From Lucinisca nassula (Eukaryota > Mollusca > Bivalvia > Lucinida > Lucinidae), in NCBI GenBank assembly GCA_963580285.1, contig OY757026.1, positions 46,927,431 to 46,991,430 of the forward strand: a DNA stretch of 64,000 nucleotides, in the 5' to 3' direction. The position numbers and the translations under genes are program-made. Of this stretch, positions 55,449 to 64,000 are shown one piece after another. Below the pieces are notes generated by a model, which was not told the origin of the DNA, searched no databases, and saw nothing but the letters and a program-made list of their open reading frames with translations. The first letter of the stretch is position 1. Each line of letters opens with the position of its first letter.

Positions 55449-55697
55449 AGAGTAGTAGTAGTAATAGAAGTAGTAGCAGTAGTAGTAATAGCAGAAGTAG
55501 TGGAAGTAGTAATAGTACTAGAGGTAGTAGTAGAAGTAATAGTAGTTGACAGTAGTAGTAGTGATAGTAGTCGACAGTAGTAGTATTAGACAGTAGTAGT
55601 AATAGTAGTAGACATAGTAATATCAGTAGTAGCAGCAGTAGTAGTCATAGCAGTAGTAGTAGTAGTAATAGCAGAAGTAGTGATAATAGCAGCAGTA

Positions 55698-55731
<34 letters not shown>

Positions 55732-55783
55732 CAGCAGCAGCAGTAGAAGTAGTAGTAGTATTAGTAGTAGAAGTAGAAGTAGT

Positions 55784-55944
55784 GAGTGAGAGTTTGAGCT
55801 GTACGTCTCACTAACAGCTAAGGTCATAGGGAGACGGGACCTCAGTTTAAAGACTCATCTGAAAGTCTGGAGAAGCCCGGGATCGATCCTGCGATCCATG
55901 GTTTACAAGGCGAGTAGCATAACCACTACACCACGGAGGCTTCT
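55784..55944 (-). mobile_element. tRNA-derived SINE S3, second copy
   Basis: The minus-strand head is GCCTCCGTGGTGTAGTGGTT, B-box GGATCGATCCCGGG, tail near CTCTCACTCAC. Flanks AGTAGAAGTAGT on both sides are compatible with a target duplication but ambiguous in the array. Confidence 0.85.
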
Positions 55945-56012
55945 AGTAGAAGTAGTAGTAGTAGTAATAGCAGTAGTAGTAGTAGTAACAGTTAGTAAAA
56001 ATAGCTTTGAAT

Positions 56013-56343
56013 TTTGTTTGATTTCAGGTTACGTCCCCATCAACACTGTAAAGGTCATTTTAAAGACATTGCTTCCAATTTTATGGGACTTTTACCCGAC
56101 ATTGAGATGAAATGACATCTCAAGCCCTGTCTCCCAATGAAACCAATAGGGTTTATTAGCATGGACAGTCCGTCTTGCACCGCGGTTCCTGGACAGGCTT
56201 AGATCCTCTAAGCAGCTGCATGATGCTTCCACGCAGAGCTGAATCCGGCCCACACACTAGTACTGGTAAACCGCTCAGAGGATATAAGCCTGTCCAGGAA
56301 CCACAATGCGAGGCAGACCGTCCATGCTAATAAATCCTATTGG
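56013..56343. mobile_element. Head-to-head inverted SINE-1 chimera, copy 1
   Basis: The left part (to about 56215) is SINE-1 in minus orientation, ending CCTCTAAGCAG. It then switches to plus orientation (CTGCATGATGCTTCC to AATAAATCCTATTGG) lacking a tail. The two halves overlap by about 80 bp of shared SINE sequence, giving a large inverted repeat. Same junction in the chimeras at 58715 and 61561. Confidence 0.88.
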
Positions 56344-56592
56344 TAGTAGTAGTGATAGCAGTAGTAGTAGTAGTAGCAGTGGTAGGAGTAGACATAGTAG
56401 TAGTAAAAGCAGTAGTAATAGTAGTAGTAGCAGAAAAAGCAGTAGTGGTGGTAGTGGTAGTAGTAGAAGTAGTAGTAGTGGTAGTAGAAGCTGCAGTGGT
56501 AGTGGTAGTAGTAGCAGTAGTGGTAGTAGAAGATGTAGTAGTGGTAGTAGTAGTAGCAGTGGTAGTAGTGGTAGTAGTAATAATAATACTAG

Positions 56593-57123
56593 ACAAAGTG
56601 CCCAGTGGGGCACGTATACCCCCGGCAAGTGCCATCGCCCGAGTTGAAAATGGCAATAGCAAAAGGTTCTTTGCATATACAGGCCACATTCCATACAAGT
56701 AGTCATACTGGTTGTTGCTACCAAATTTTAAGTCTCTATGCACAGTAGTTATTGAGAAATCTTTGTCACAAAATAATAAAAATATACACTATTAAACCGC
56801 AAGAACTACAAAGGGAAATAACTCTAAAAGGCCTTACCCCTTGGCCCTTATTTTCTTTCCCACAATACAACTAGTCATACTGATCATGTTTGCAAAATTT
56901 CAAGTTTCTATGTACAGTAGTTATTGAGAAATCTTTGACACAAAATAAAAATATACACTATTAAACAGCAAGAACTACAAAGGGAAATAACTCTAAAAGG
57001 CCTTACCCCTTGGCCCTTATTTTCTTTCCCACAATACAAGTAGTCATACTGATCATGTGTGCAAAATTTCAAGTTTCTATGTGAAGCAGTTCCTGAGATA
57101 TCTTTGACACAAAATAATTGTTT

Positions 57124-57154
<31 letters not shown>

Positions 57155-57209
57155 GAAAAGACAAAAACTATATACCCCCATTGCATACTTCGTATGCCGG
57201 GGGTATAAA
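56593..57209 (+). mobile_element. Tandem-core element F2
   Basis: The 5' end is ACAAAGTGCCCAGTGGGGCA then GTATACCCCCGGC. Two full ~169 bp monomers and a diverged first one follow, then a (GACA)n tract and a 3' hairpin (57171-57207) ending CCGGGGGTATA. Same termini as F1. Confidence 0.88.
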
Positions 57210-58714
57210 TAGTAAACATAGTAGTAGTAATAGCAGTAGACATAGTAGTAGTAATGGCAGTAGTGGTAGTAGTAGTAGTAGAAGAAGCAATGGTTGTGGT
57301 AGTAGTAGAAGTAGTAGTAGACATAGTAGTAGTAATAGCAGTAGTGAAAGTAGTAGCAGTAGTAGCAGTAGTGGAAGACGTAGTAGCAGTTATAGTATTA
57401 GTAGTGGTAGTAGTAGAAGCAGTAGTCGAAGCAGTAGTCGAGAAGTAGTAGTAGTAGTAGTAATAGCAGTAGTAGTAGCAGTACTGGTGGAAGTAGCAGT
57501 AGAAGTAGTAGCAGTGGTAGTAGTAAACAGTAGTAGTAGACAGTAGTAGTAAAAGCAGTAGCAGTAGAAGTGGTAGTAGTACTGGTATTAGTAGTGGTAG
57601 CAGTAGAAGTAGCAGTAGTAGGAGTAGACATAGTAGTAGTAATAGCAGTAGTAGAAGTAGTAGCAGAAGTAGCAGTAGTGGTAGTAGTGGTGGAAGTAGT
57701 AGTAGTTGCAGTAGTGAAAGTAGCTGCAGTGGTAGTGGTAGTAGTAGTGGTAGTACTAGCAGTAGTGGTAGTAGCAGACGTAATAGAAGTGGTAGTAGTA
57801 GTAGCAGTAGTAGAAGTGGTAGTAGTAATTAAAGTAGACATAGTAGTAGTAATAGCTGTAGACATAGTAGTAGCAATAGTAGTAAGAGTAGTGGTAGTAA
57901 AATAGTAGTAACGGAAGTGGAAGTAGTAGAAGTAGTCGTAGTAGACATAGTAGTAGTAAAAGCAGTAGTAGAAGTAGTAGCAGTAGTAGTAGTAGCAGTA
58001 GTGGTAGAAGATGTAGAAGTAGTAGTAGTAGCAGTAGTGGTAGAAGTAGTAGTAGCAGTTATAGTAGTAGTAGTGATAATAGAAATAGTAGTAGAAGTAG
58101 TAGCAGTAGTCGAAGCAGTAGTCGTAGAAGTTGTCAAGACATAGTAGAAGTAGACAGTAGTAGTAGTAGTAGACAGACGTAGTAATAGCACTAGTAGAAG
58201 TAGTAGCAGTAGTAATAGCAGAAGAAGTAGTAGCAGTAGATATAGCAGAAGTAGTAGTAGCAGTAGTGGCAGTAGTAGTGGTAGTAGCAGTAGAAGTAGT
58301 AGCAGTGGTAGTAGTAGACAGTAGTAGTAATAGCAGTAGTATTAGTAGCATAGTAGTAATAGTAGTTGACAGTATTAGTAGTAATAGACACGCGTAGGCA
58401 GTAGTAATGGTAGTAGTAATAGTCGTAGACATTGTAGTAATATCAGTAGTAGCAGCAGTAGTAGTAATAGTAGTAGTAACAGCAGAAGAAGAGGTAGTAG
58501 CAGCAGTAGTAGTAGCAGTAGTTGCAGCAGTAGTAGAAGTAGTAGTAGTGGTAATAGTAGATGAAGTAATAGTAATAGCAGAAGTAGCAGTAGTAGTAGC
58601 AGCAGTAGTAGTAGTAGAAGTAGTAGTAGTAATAGCAGTAGTAGTAGTAGCAGTATTGGTAGTAGTAGTAGGGATAGTAGTAGACATAGTAGTAGTAATA
58701 GTAGTAGTAATAGC
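57210..58714. repeat. AGT array segment without SINE insertions
   Basis: Degenerate triplets only, with recurring phrases GTTATAGTATTAGTAGTGG and GTCGAAGCAGTAGTCG. The 429-codon minus-strand frame (57398-58687), the longest in the window, is Thr/Tyr/Leu repeat and not a gene. Confidence 0.85.
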
Positions 58715-59042
58715 TTTGTTTTTGCTTTATTTCAGGTTACCTCCCCGTCAACACTGTAAAAGTCATTTTACTTCCAATTTTTTGTGACTTTTACCCGACA
58801 TTGAGATGAAATGACATCTAAAGCCCTGTCGCCCAATGAAACCAATGTGGTTTATTAGCATGGACGGTCCGCCTCGCACCGCGGTTCCTGGACAGGCTTA
58901 GATCCTCTAAGCAGCCGCATGATGCTTCCACACAGAGCTGAATCTGGCCCGCACACTAGTACTGGTAAACTGCTTAGAGGATCTAAGCCTGTCCAGGAAC
59001 CACAATGCGAGGTGGACCGTCCATGCTAATAAACCCTATTGG
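58715..59042. mobile_element. Head-to-head inverted SINE-1 chimera, copy 2
   Basis: Same structure as 56013-56343, with junction near 58914 (CTCTAAGCAG|CCGCATGATG). It starts TTTTGCTTTATTTCAGG and ends AAACCCTATTGG before AGT repeats. Confidence 0.88.
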
Positions 59043-60476
59043 TAGTAGTAGTAGTGGTAGCAGTGGTAGGAGTAGACATAGTAGTAGTAATAGCAGTAGT
59101 AGTAGTAGAAGTAGCAGTAGTGGTAGTAGTAGTAGTAGAAGTAGTGGTAGAAGAAGCTGCAGTGGTAGTGCTAGAAGTAGCAGTAGTGGTAGAAGACGTA
59201 GTTGAAGTGGTAGTATTAGCAGTAGTAGTAGTAGTAATAATAGTAGACATAGTAGTAGTAACAGCAGTATACATAGTGGTAGTAATAGCAGTAGTAGTAG
59301 TAGGAGTAGTAGTAGTGGTAGTAGTAGCAGTAGCAACGGTAGTAGTAGTAGTAGAAGTAGTAGTAGTAGACATAGTAGTAGTAATAGAAGTTGTGGAAGT
59401 AGTAGCAGTAGTAGTAGCAGTAGAGGTAGAAGTAGTAGTAGTTATAGTATTAGTAGTGGTAGTAGTAGAAATAGTAGTAGTAGTAGTGGTAGTAGTAATA
59501 ATAGTAAACATAGTAGTAGTAACAGCAATAGACATAGTTGAAGTAAAAGCAGTAGTAGTAGTGGTAGTAGTAGCAATGGTAGTGGTAGTAGAAGTAGTAG
59601 ACAAAGTAGTAGTAACAGCAGTAGTGGAAGTAGAAGCAGTAGTAGCAGTAGTGGTAGAAGTTGTAGTAGTAGTTATAGTGTTTGTAGTGGTAGTAGTAGA
59701 AATAGTAGTAATAGTAGTAGTAGCAGTAGACGAAGCAGTAGTCGAGTAATAGTAGTCGTAGAAGACAGTAGTAGATATAGTAGCAGTAATAGCAGTAGTA
59801 GATGTAGTAGCAGTAATAGCAGTAGTAGAAGTAGAAGCAGTAGTAATAGCAGTAGTAGCAGTAGTGGCAGTAGTAGCAGAAGAAGTAGTAGCAGTGGCAG
59901 TAGACAGTAGTAGTAATAGCAGTAGTAGTAGTAGTAGTAACAGTAGTATAAGCGGTAGTAGTACTAGTATTAGTAGTGGTAGCTATAGTAGTAGTAGTAG
60001 TGGTAGGAGAAGACATAGTAGTAGTAATAGCAGTAGAAGTAGTAGCAGAAGTAGCAGTAGTGGTAGTAGTGGTGGTAGTAGTAGCAGTAGTGGTAGTAGC
60101 AGTAGTGGTAGTAGCTGCAGTAGTAGTGGAGTAGTAGTAGTAGTAGTGGTAGTACAAGACGTAGTAGAAGTGGTGGTAGTAGTAGTAGTAGCAGCAGTAG
60201 GAGAAGCAGTAGTCGTAGCGGTAGTAGTAGTGGTAGTTGTAATAATAGTAGACATAGTAGTAGTAATAGCAGTTATAGTAGTAGTAGTAGTGGTAGTAGT
60301 AATAGTAGTAACGGTAGTGGTAGTAGTAGAAGTAGCAGACATAGAAGTAGTAAAAGCAGTAGTAGAAGTAGTAGCAGTAGTAGTAGTAGCAGTAGTGGTA
60401 GAAGAAGTAGTAGTTATAGTAGTAGTAGATGTAGTTGTAGAAATAGTAGTAGTAGTAGCAGTAGTCGAAGCAGTGT

Positions 60477-60726
60477 ATGTGTGTGAATTCGGGTTTAACC
60501 TCGCTTTCAACAATTTTTCAGTCATATCAAGACGGTGTCTGGTTGCAACAGGGAGCTCAATGCTCTTTTATAGTGCTGCCTCACTGAAGTATCATGTCCC
60601 AGACACATTACATGATACCACACCCAGTCACATTATCCTGACACTGGGTCGACCAGTCCTAGCTCTACCCGGTAAATCCGAGTGCCAAGCGAGGAGCAGC
60701 TAATACCATTGTCAATGACTTTGGTA
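60477..60726 (-). mobile_element. tRNA-derived SINE S2, head missing
   Basis: Body and (TG)n-side tail are as in the copy at 35012, but it stops at ATGACTTTGGT before the tRNA-like head. AGTCGAAGCAGT occurs on both sides and may be the target duplication. This fits a 5'-truncated retroposition. Confidence 0.85.
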
Positions 60727-60984
60727 GTCGAAGCAGTAGTCGTAGTAGTAATAGTAGTTGTCATAGAAGACATAGTAGTAGACAGTAGTAGTAGTAGACA
60801 TTGTCGTAGTAATAGCAGTAGTAGAAGTAGTAGCAGTAGTAGTAGTAGCAGTAGTGGCAGTAGTAGTGGTAGTAGCAGTAGAAGTAGTAGCAGTGGTAGT
60901 AGTAGATAGTAGTAGTAAAAGCAGTAGTAGCAGTAGTAGTAATAGTAGTAGTAGACAGTAGAAGTGGTAGTAGTAATAGTAGTA

Positions 60985-61254
60985 TTTGTTTGATTTGTAA
61001 AGCTCATTTTGGAGACGTTGCTTCCAATTTTGTGGGACTTTTACTTAACATCGAGATGAAATGACATCTCAAGCCCTGTCGCCCAATGAAACCAATAGTG
61101 TTTATTAGCATGGACAGTCCGCCTCGCACCGCGGGTCCTGGACAGGCTTAGATCCTCTAAGCGGTTTACCAGTACTAGTGTGCGGGCTGGATTCAGCTCT
61201 GCGTGGAAGCATCATGCAGCCCATATATTTCTTCAAGCCCCTATGGGCGGGGGC
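60985..61254 (-). mobile_element. SINE-1 copy, internal deletion near the tail
   Basis: TTTGTTTGATTTG then directly TAAAGCTCATTTTGG, missing the AGGTTTAACGTCCCCG part. The rest is complete to GGGCGGGGGC. Confidence 0.87.
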
Positions 61255-61560
61255 TGAGTAATAGTAGTAGACATAGCAGTAATATCATTAGTGGCAGAAG
61301 TAGTAGTAATAGCAGTAGTAGTAATAGCAGAAGTAGTGGTAATAGCAGCAGTAGTAGCAGCAGTAATATCAGTAGTGGCAGAAGTAGTAGTAATAGCAGT
61401 AGAAGTAATAGCAGAAGTAGTAGTAATAGCAGTAGTAGTAGCAGCAGTAATAGTAGAAGAAGTAGTAGTAATAGCAGTAGTAGTAGTAGCAGTATTGGCA
61501 GTGGAAGTAGTGATAGTAGTAGACATAGTAGTAGTAATACTTGTAGTAACAGCTTTGATT

Positions 61561-61861
61561 TTTGTTTGATTTCAGGTTACGAGACGTTGCTTTCCCATTT
61601 TGTGGGACTTTTACCCCACATTGAGATGAAATGACATCTCAAGCCCTGTCGCCCAATGAAACCAATAGGGTTTATTAGCATGGATGGTCCGCCTCGCACC
61701 GTGGTTCCTGGACAGGCTTAGATCTCTAAGCAGCTGCATGATGCTTCCACACAGAGCTGAATCCGACCCGCACACTACTACTGGTAAACCGCTTAGAGGA
61801 TCTAAGCCTGTCCAGGAACCGCAATGCATGGCGGACCAGCCATGCTAATAAATCCTATTGG
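61561..61861. mobile_element. Head-to-head inverted SINE-1 chimera, copy 3
   Basis: Same junction (AAGCAG|CTGCATGATG near 61733) with an extra deletion after TTTCAGGTTACGAGACG. With copies 1 and 2 it shows one rearranged SINE amplified with the array. Confidence 0.87.
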
Positions 61862-62238
61862 TAGTAGTACTAGTGGTAGTGGTAGTAGTAGTAGTAGTAG
61901 TATTAGTATTAGTAGTGGTAGCAGTAGAAGCAGTAGCAGTGGTGGGAGTAGACATAGTAGTAGTAATAGCAGTAGTAGAAGTAGTAGCAGAAGTAGCAGC
62001 AGTGGTAGTAGTGGTGGTAGTAGTAGTAGTAGCAGCAGTCGTGGTAGCAGCTGCAGTAGCAGTGGTAGTAGTAGTAGTAGTGGTAGTTGAAGACTTAGTA
62101 GAAGTGGTAGCAGTAGTAGCAGTAGTAGTAGTGGTAGTAGTAATAATAGTAGACAAAGTAGTAGTAATAGCAGTAATAGTAGTAGGAGTAGTGGCAGTAG
62201 TAGAAGTAGCAACAGTAGTGGTAGTAGTAAAGTAGTAG

Positions 62239-62535
62239 TTTTTGTTTGATTTGAGGTTTAACGTCCCCGTCAACACTGTAAAGGTCATTTTGGAGACGTT
62301 GCTTCCAATTTTGTGGGACTTTTACCCGACATTGAGATGAAATGACATCTCAAGCCCTGTCGCCCAATGAAACCAATAGGGTTTATTAGCATGGACGGTC
62401 CGCCTCGCACCGCGGTTCCTGGACAGGCTTAGATCCTCTAAGCGGTTTACAAGTACTAGTGTGCGGGCTGGATTCAGCTCTGCGTGGAAGCATCATGCAG
62501 CCCATATATTTCTTCAAGCCCCTATGGACGGGGGC
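62239..62535 (-). mobile_element. SINE-1 copy, closest to consensus
   Basis: TTTTTGTTTGATTTGAGG to CCTATGGACGGGGGC, complete, with few private differences. A good reference copy for the family. Confidence 0.92.
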
Positions 62536-62922
62536 GAAGAAGTAGTAATAGACATAGTAGTAGTAAAAGCAGTAGTGGAAGTAGTAGCAGCAGTAGTAGT
62601 AGCAGTAGTGGTGGTAGAAGTAAGTAGAAGTTATAGTATTAGTAGTGGTAGTAGTGGAAATAGTAGTAGTAGTAGTCGAAGCAGTAGTCGAGTAGTAGTT
62701 GTCGTAGAAGTCATAGTAGTAGTAGTGGTAGCAGTAGTAGTAGTAGCAGTCATAGGAGTAGACATATTAGTAGTAATAGCAGTAGTAGTAGCAGTAATAG
62801 TAGCAGAAGTAGCAGTAGTGGTGGTAGAAGCTGCAGTGGTACTGGTATTGGTAGTAGTAGCAGTAGTGGTAGCAGAAGACATAGTAGAAGTGGTAGTAGT
62901 AGTAGCAATAGTAGTAGTAGTA

Positions 62923-63673
62923 ACTAGAGCTGTCAGTGAAACTGACTAGGGCCCCGCCAGCGCTATCAGATGAGTAGGAAAATGTTGATGTTAAAAAAGA
63001 CGTTTTTTTTTCCTTTCACCTCTAAGTATGACCTTGACCTTTGAGGTACGGACCTGGGTCTTGCGCGTGACACACTGTCACATTATGGTTAATATTTCTG
63101 CTAAGTAATATTTAAATCCATCCAGGTATAAGAAAGTTATAGATTGGACACAATAAAAAAGACGCTTTTTTGACCTTTTTTCTCTAAGTATGACCTTGAC
63201 CTTGTACGGTTGTGGGTCTTGCGTGTGACACTTCGTCACATTATGGTTAACATTTCTGCCAAGTAATATTTAAATCCATCCAGGAATAATAACAAAGTTA
63301 TTAATTGGACACAGGAAAGACCCTTTTTTGACCTTTAACCTCTAAGTATGACATTGACCTTTGAGGTACGGACCTGAGTCTTGCGCGGAACACTCCATCA
63401 CATTATGGTTAACATTTCTGCCAAGTAATATTTAAATCCATCCAGGAATAAGAAAGTTATGGAGGATAAAAAAATTTGTGGAAGGACAGATGGACAGACA
63501 GACAGACAGACGGACAGAGTGATGCCAAGTAATATTTAAATCCATCCAGGAATAATAAAAAGTTATGGAGGATAAAAAAATTTGTGGACGGACAGATGGA
63601 CAGACAGACAGACAGACGGATGGACAGAGTGATAACTATAGGGCACCCACACTTTCAGTGTGGGGCCCTAATA
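62923..63673 (+). mobile_element. Tandem-core element E2 (full form of E1)
   Basis: The 5' end is ACTAGAGCTGTCAGTGAAAC then ACTAGGGCCCC. About three ~160 bp monomers (CTCTAAGTATGACCTTGACC, ATATTTAAATCCATCCAGG) follow. A GACAGACAGACGGA tract and 3' hairpin (63639-63670) ending GGGGCCCTAATAA complete it. The core monomer is the one found in element L, but the termini are those of E1. Confidence 0.85.
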
Positions 63674-64000
63674 ATAGTAGACATAGTAGTAGTAACAGCA
63701 GTAGACACAGTAGCAGTAATAGCAGTAGGAGTAGTGGTAGTAGTAGAAGTAGCAACAGTAGTGGTAGTAGTAGTAGTAGACATAGTAGTAGACATAGTAG
63801 TAGTAATAGCAGTAGTGGAAGTAATGGCAGTAGTGGTAGAAGTAGTAGAAGTTATAGTATTAGTAGTGGTAGTTGTAGAAATAGTAGTAGCAGTAGCAGT
63901 AGTCGAAGCAGTAGTCGAGTAGTAGTTGTCGAAGACATAGTAGTAGTAGACGTAATAGTAGTAATAGTAGTAGTAGTAGTAGCAGCAGTAATCGCAGTAG
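63674..64000. repeat. AGT array continuing past the window end
   Basis: Degenerate AGT triplets including GTTATAGTATTAGTAGTGG, as near 57385 and 62632. No end of the megasatellite is seen. Confidence 0.9.

Larger units (their letters stand above)
34464..64000. repeat. Degenerate AGT trinucleotide megasatellite with many insertions
   Basis: Nearly all sequence between the insertions listed is in strict period 3, with AGT dominant and AGC, GGT, AAT, AGA, CGT and TGT variants. TAG fixes one stop frame per strand-phase; the other frames stay open for hundreds of codons. Translations are therefore poly Ser, Val, Leu, Thr or Tyr on either strand. Variant order is reused in blocks, showing amplification of larger units. 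The array continues past the window end. Confidence 0.95.

Noticed and set aside
57398..58687. 429-codon minus-strand frame, longest in the window
   Set aside because: Same triplet artefact, with Thr, Tyr and Leu tracts that change wherever the phase shifts. No domain or conserved partner.

Overview
This is a eukaryotic, gene-poor window built almost entirely of interspersed and tandem repeats. I found no convincing host protein-coding gene, rRNA or functional tRNA. The repeat styles suggest a mollusc, most likely a bivalve. They include pearl/HINE-like elements that combine an ACAAG-type 5' end, ~145-170 bp core monomers, an (ACGG)n or (ACAG)n tract and a 3' hairpin. They also include tRNA-derived SINEs. 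That assignment rests on repeat architecture and was not searched. Every longer open frame is explained by repeats. The longest ones (100-430 codons of poly Ser/Val/Leu/Thr/Tyr) are the non-TAG frames of a degenerate AGT triplet array.

Layout. 1-8.5 kb: the end of one tandem-core element (1-627), a minimal element (632-744), and two inverted ~143-bp-monomer elements (1143-1831 minus, 7081-7965 plus) around a composite repeat block X1 (about 1966-6560). X1 carries a 1.38 kb terminal-inverted-repeat element with two SINE copies inside it. 8.5-10.3 kb: stacked SINEs and family H repeats. 10.3-13.9 kb: a large ~163-bp-monomer element, B1. 15.2-28.8 kb: a large diverged inverted duplication with arms 15172-20300 and 23789-28786. 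Its spacer contains X2, a second copy of block X. Each arm carries its own later insertions, and the other arm often preserves the empty site. 28.8-34.5 kb: element K, then B3. 34.5-64 kb: a ~29.5 kb degenerate AGT megasatellite with higher-order repeats. It is interrupted by SINE-1 copies, other SINEs and several nested tandem-core elements. One of these, L (37762-46462), has elements C1 and C2 inserted inside it.

The most abundant dispersed repeat is a ~290-300 bp retroposon called SINE-1 here (22 copies or fragments). Several copies have clear 12-14 bp target-site duplications, and four have empty sites in a paralogous sequence of this same window. The window reads as a record of transposition, segmental duplication and satellite amplification rather than as a set of cooperating genes. 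Family names (SINE-1, B, C, D, E, F, H, J, K, L, M, N, X) are local labels for this annotation.
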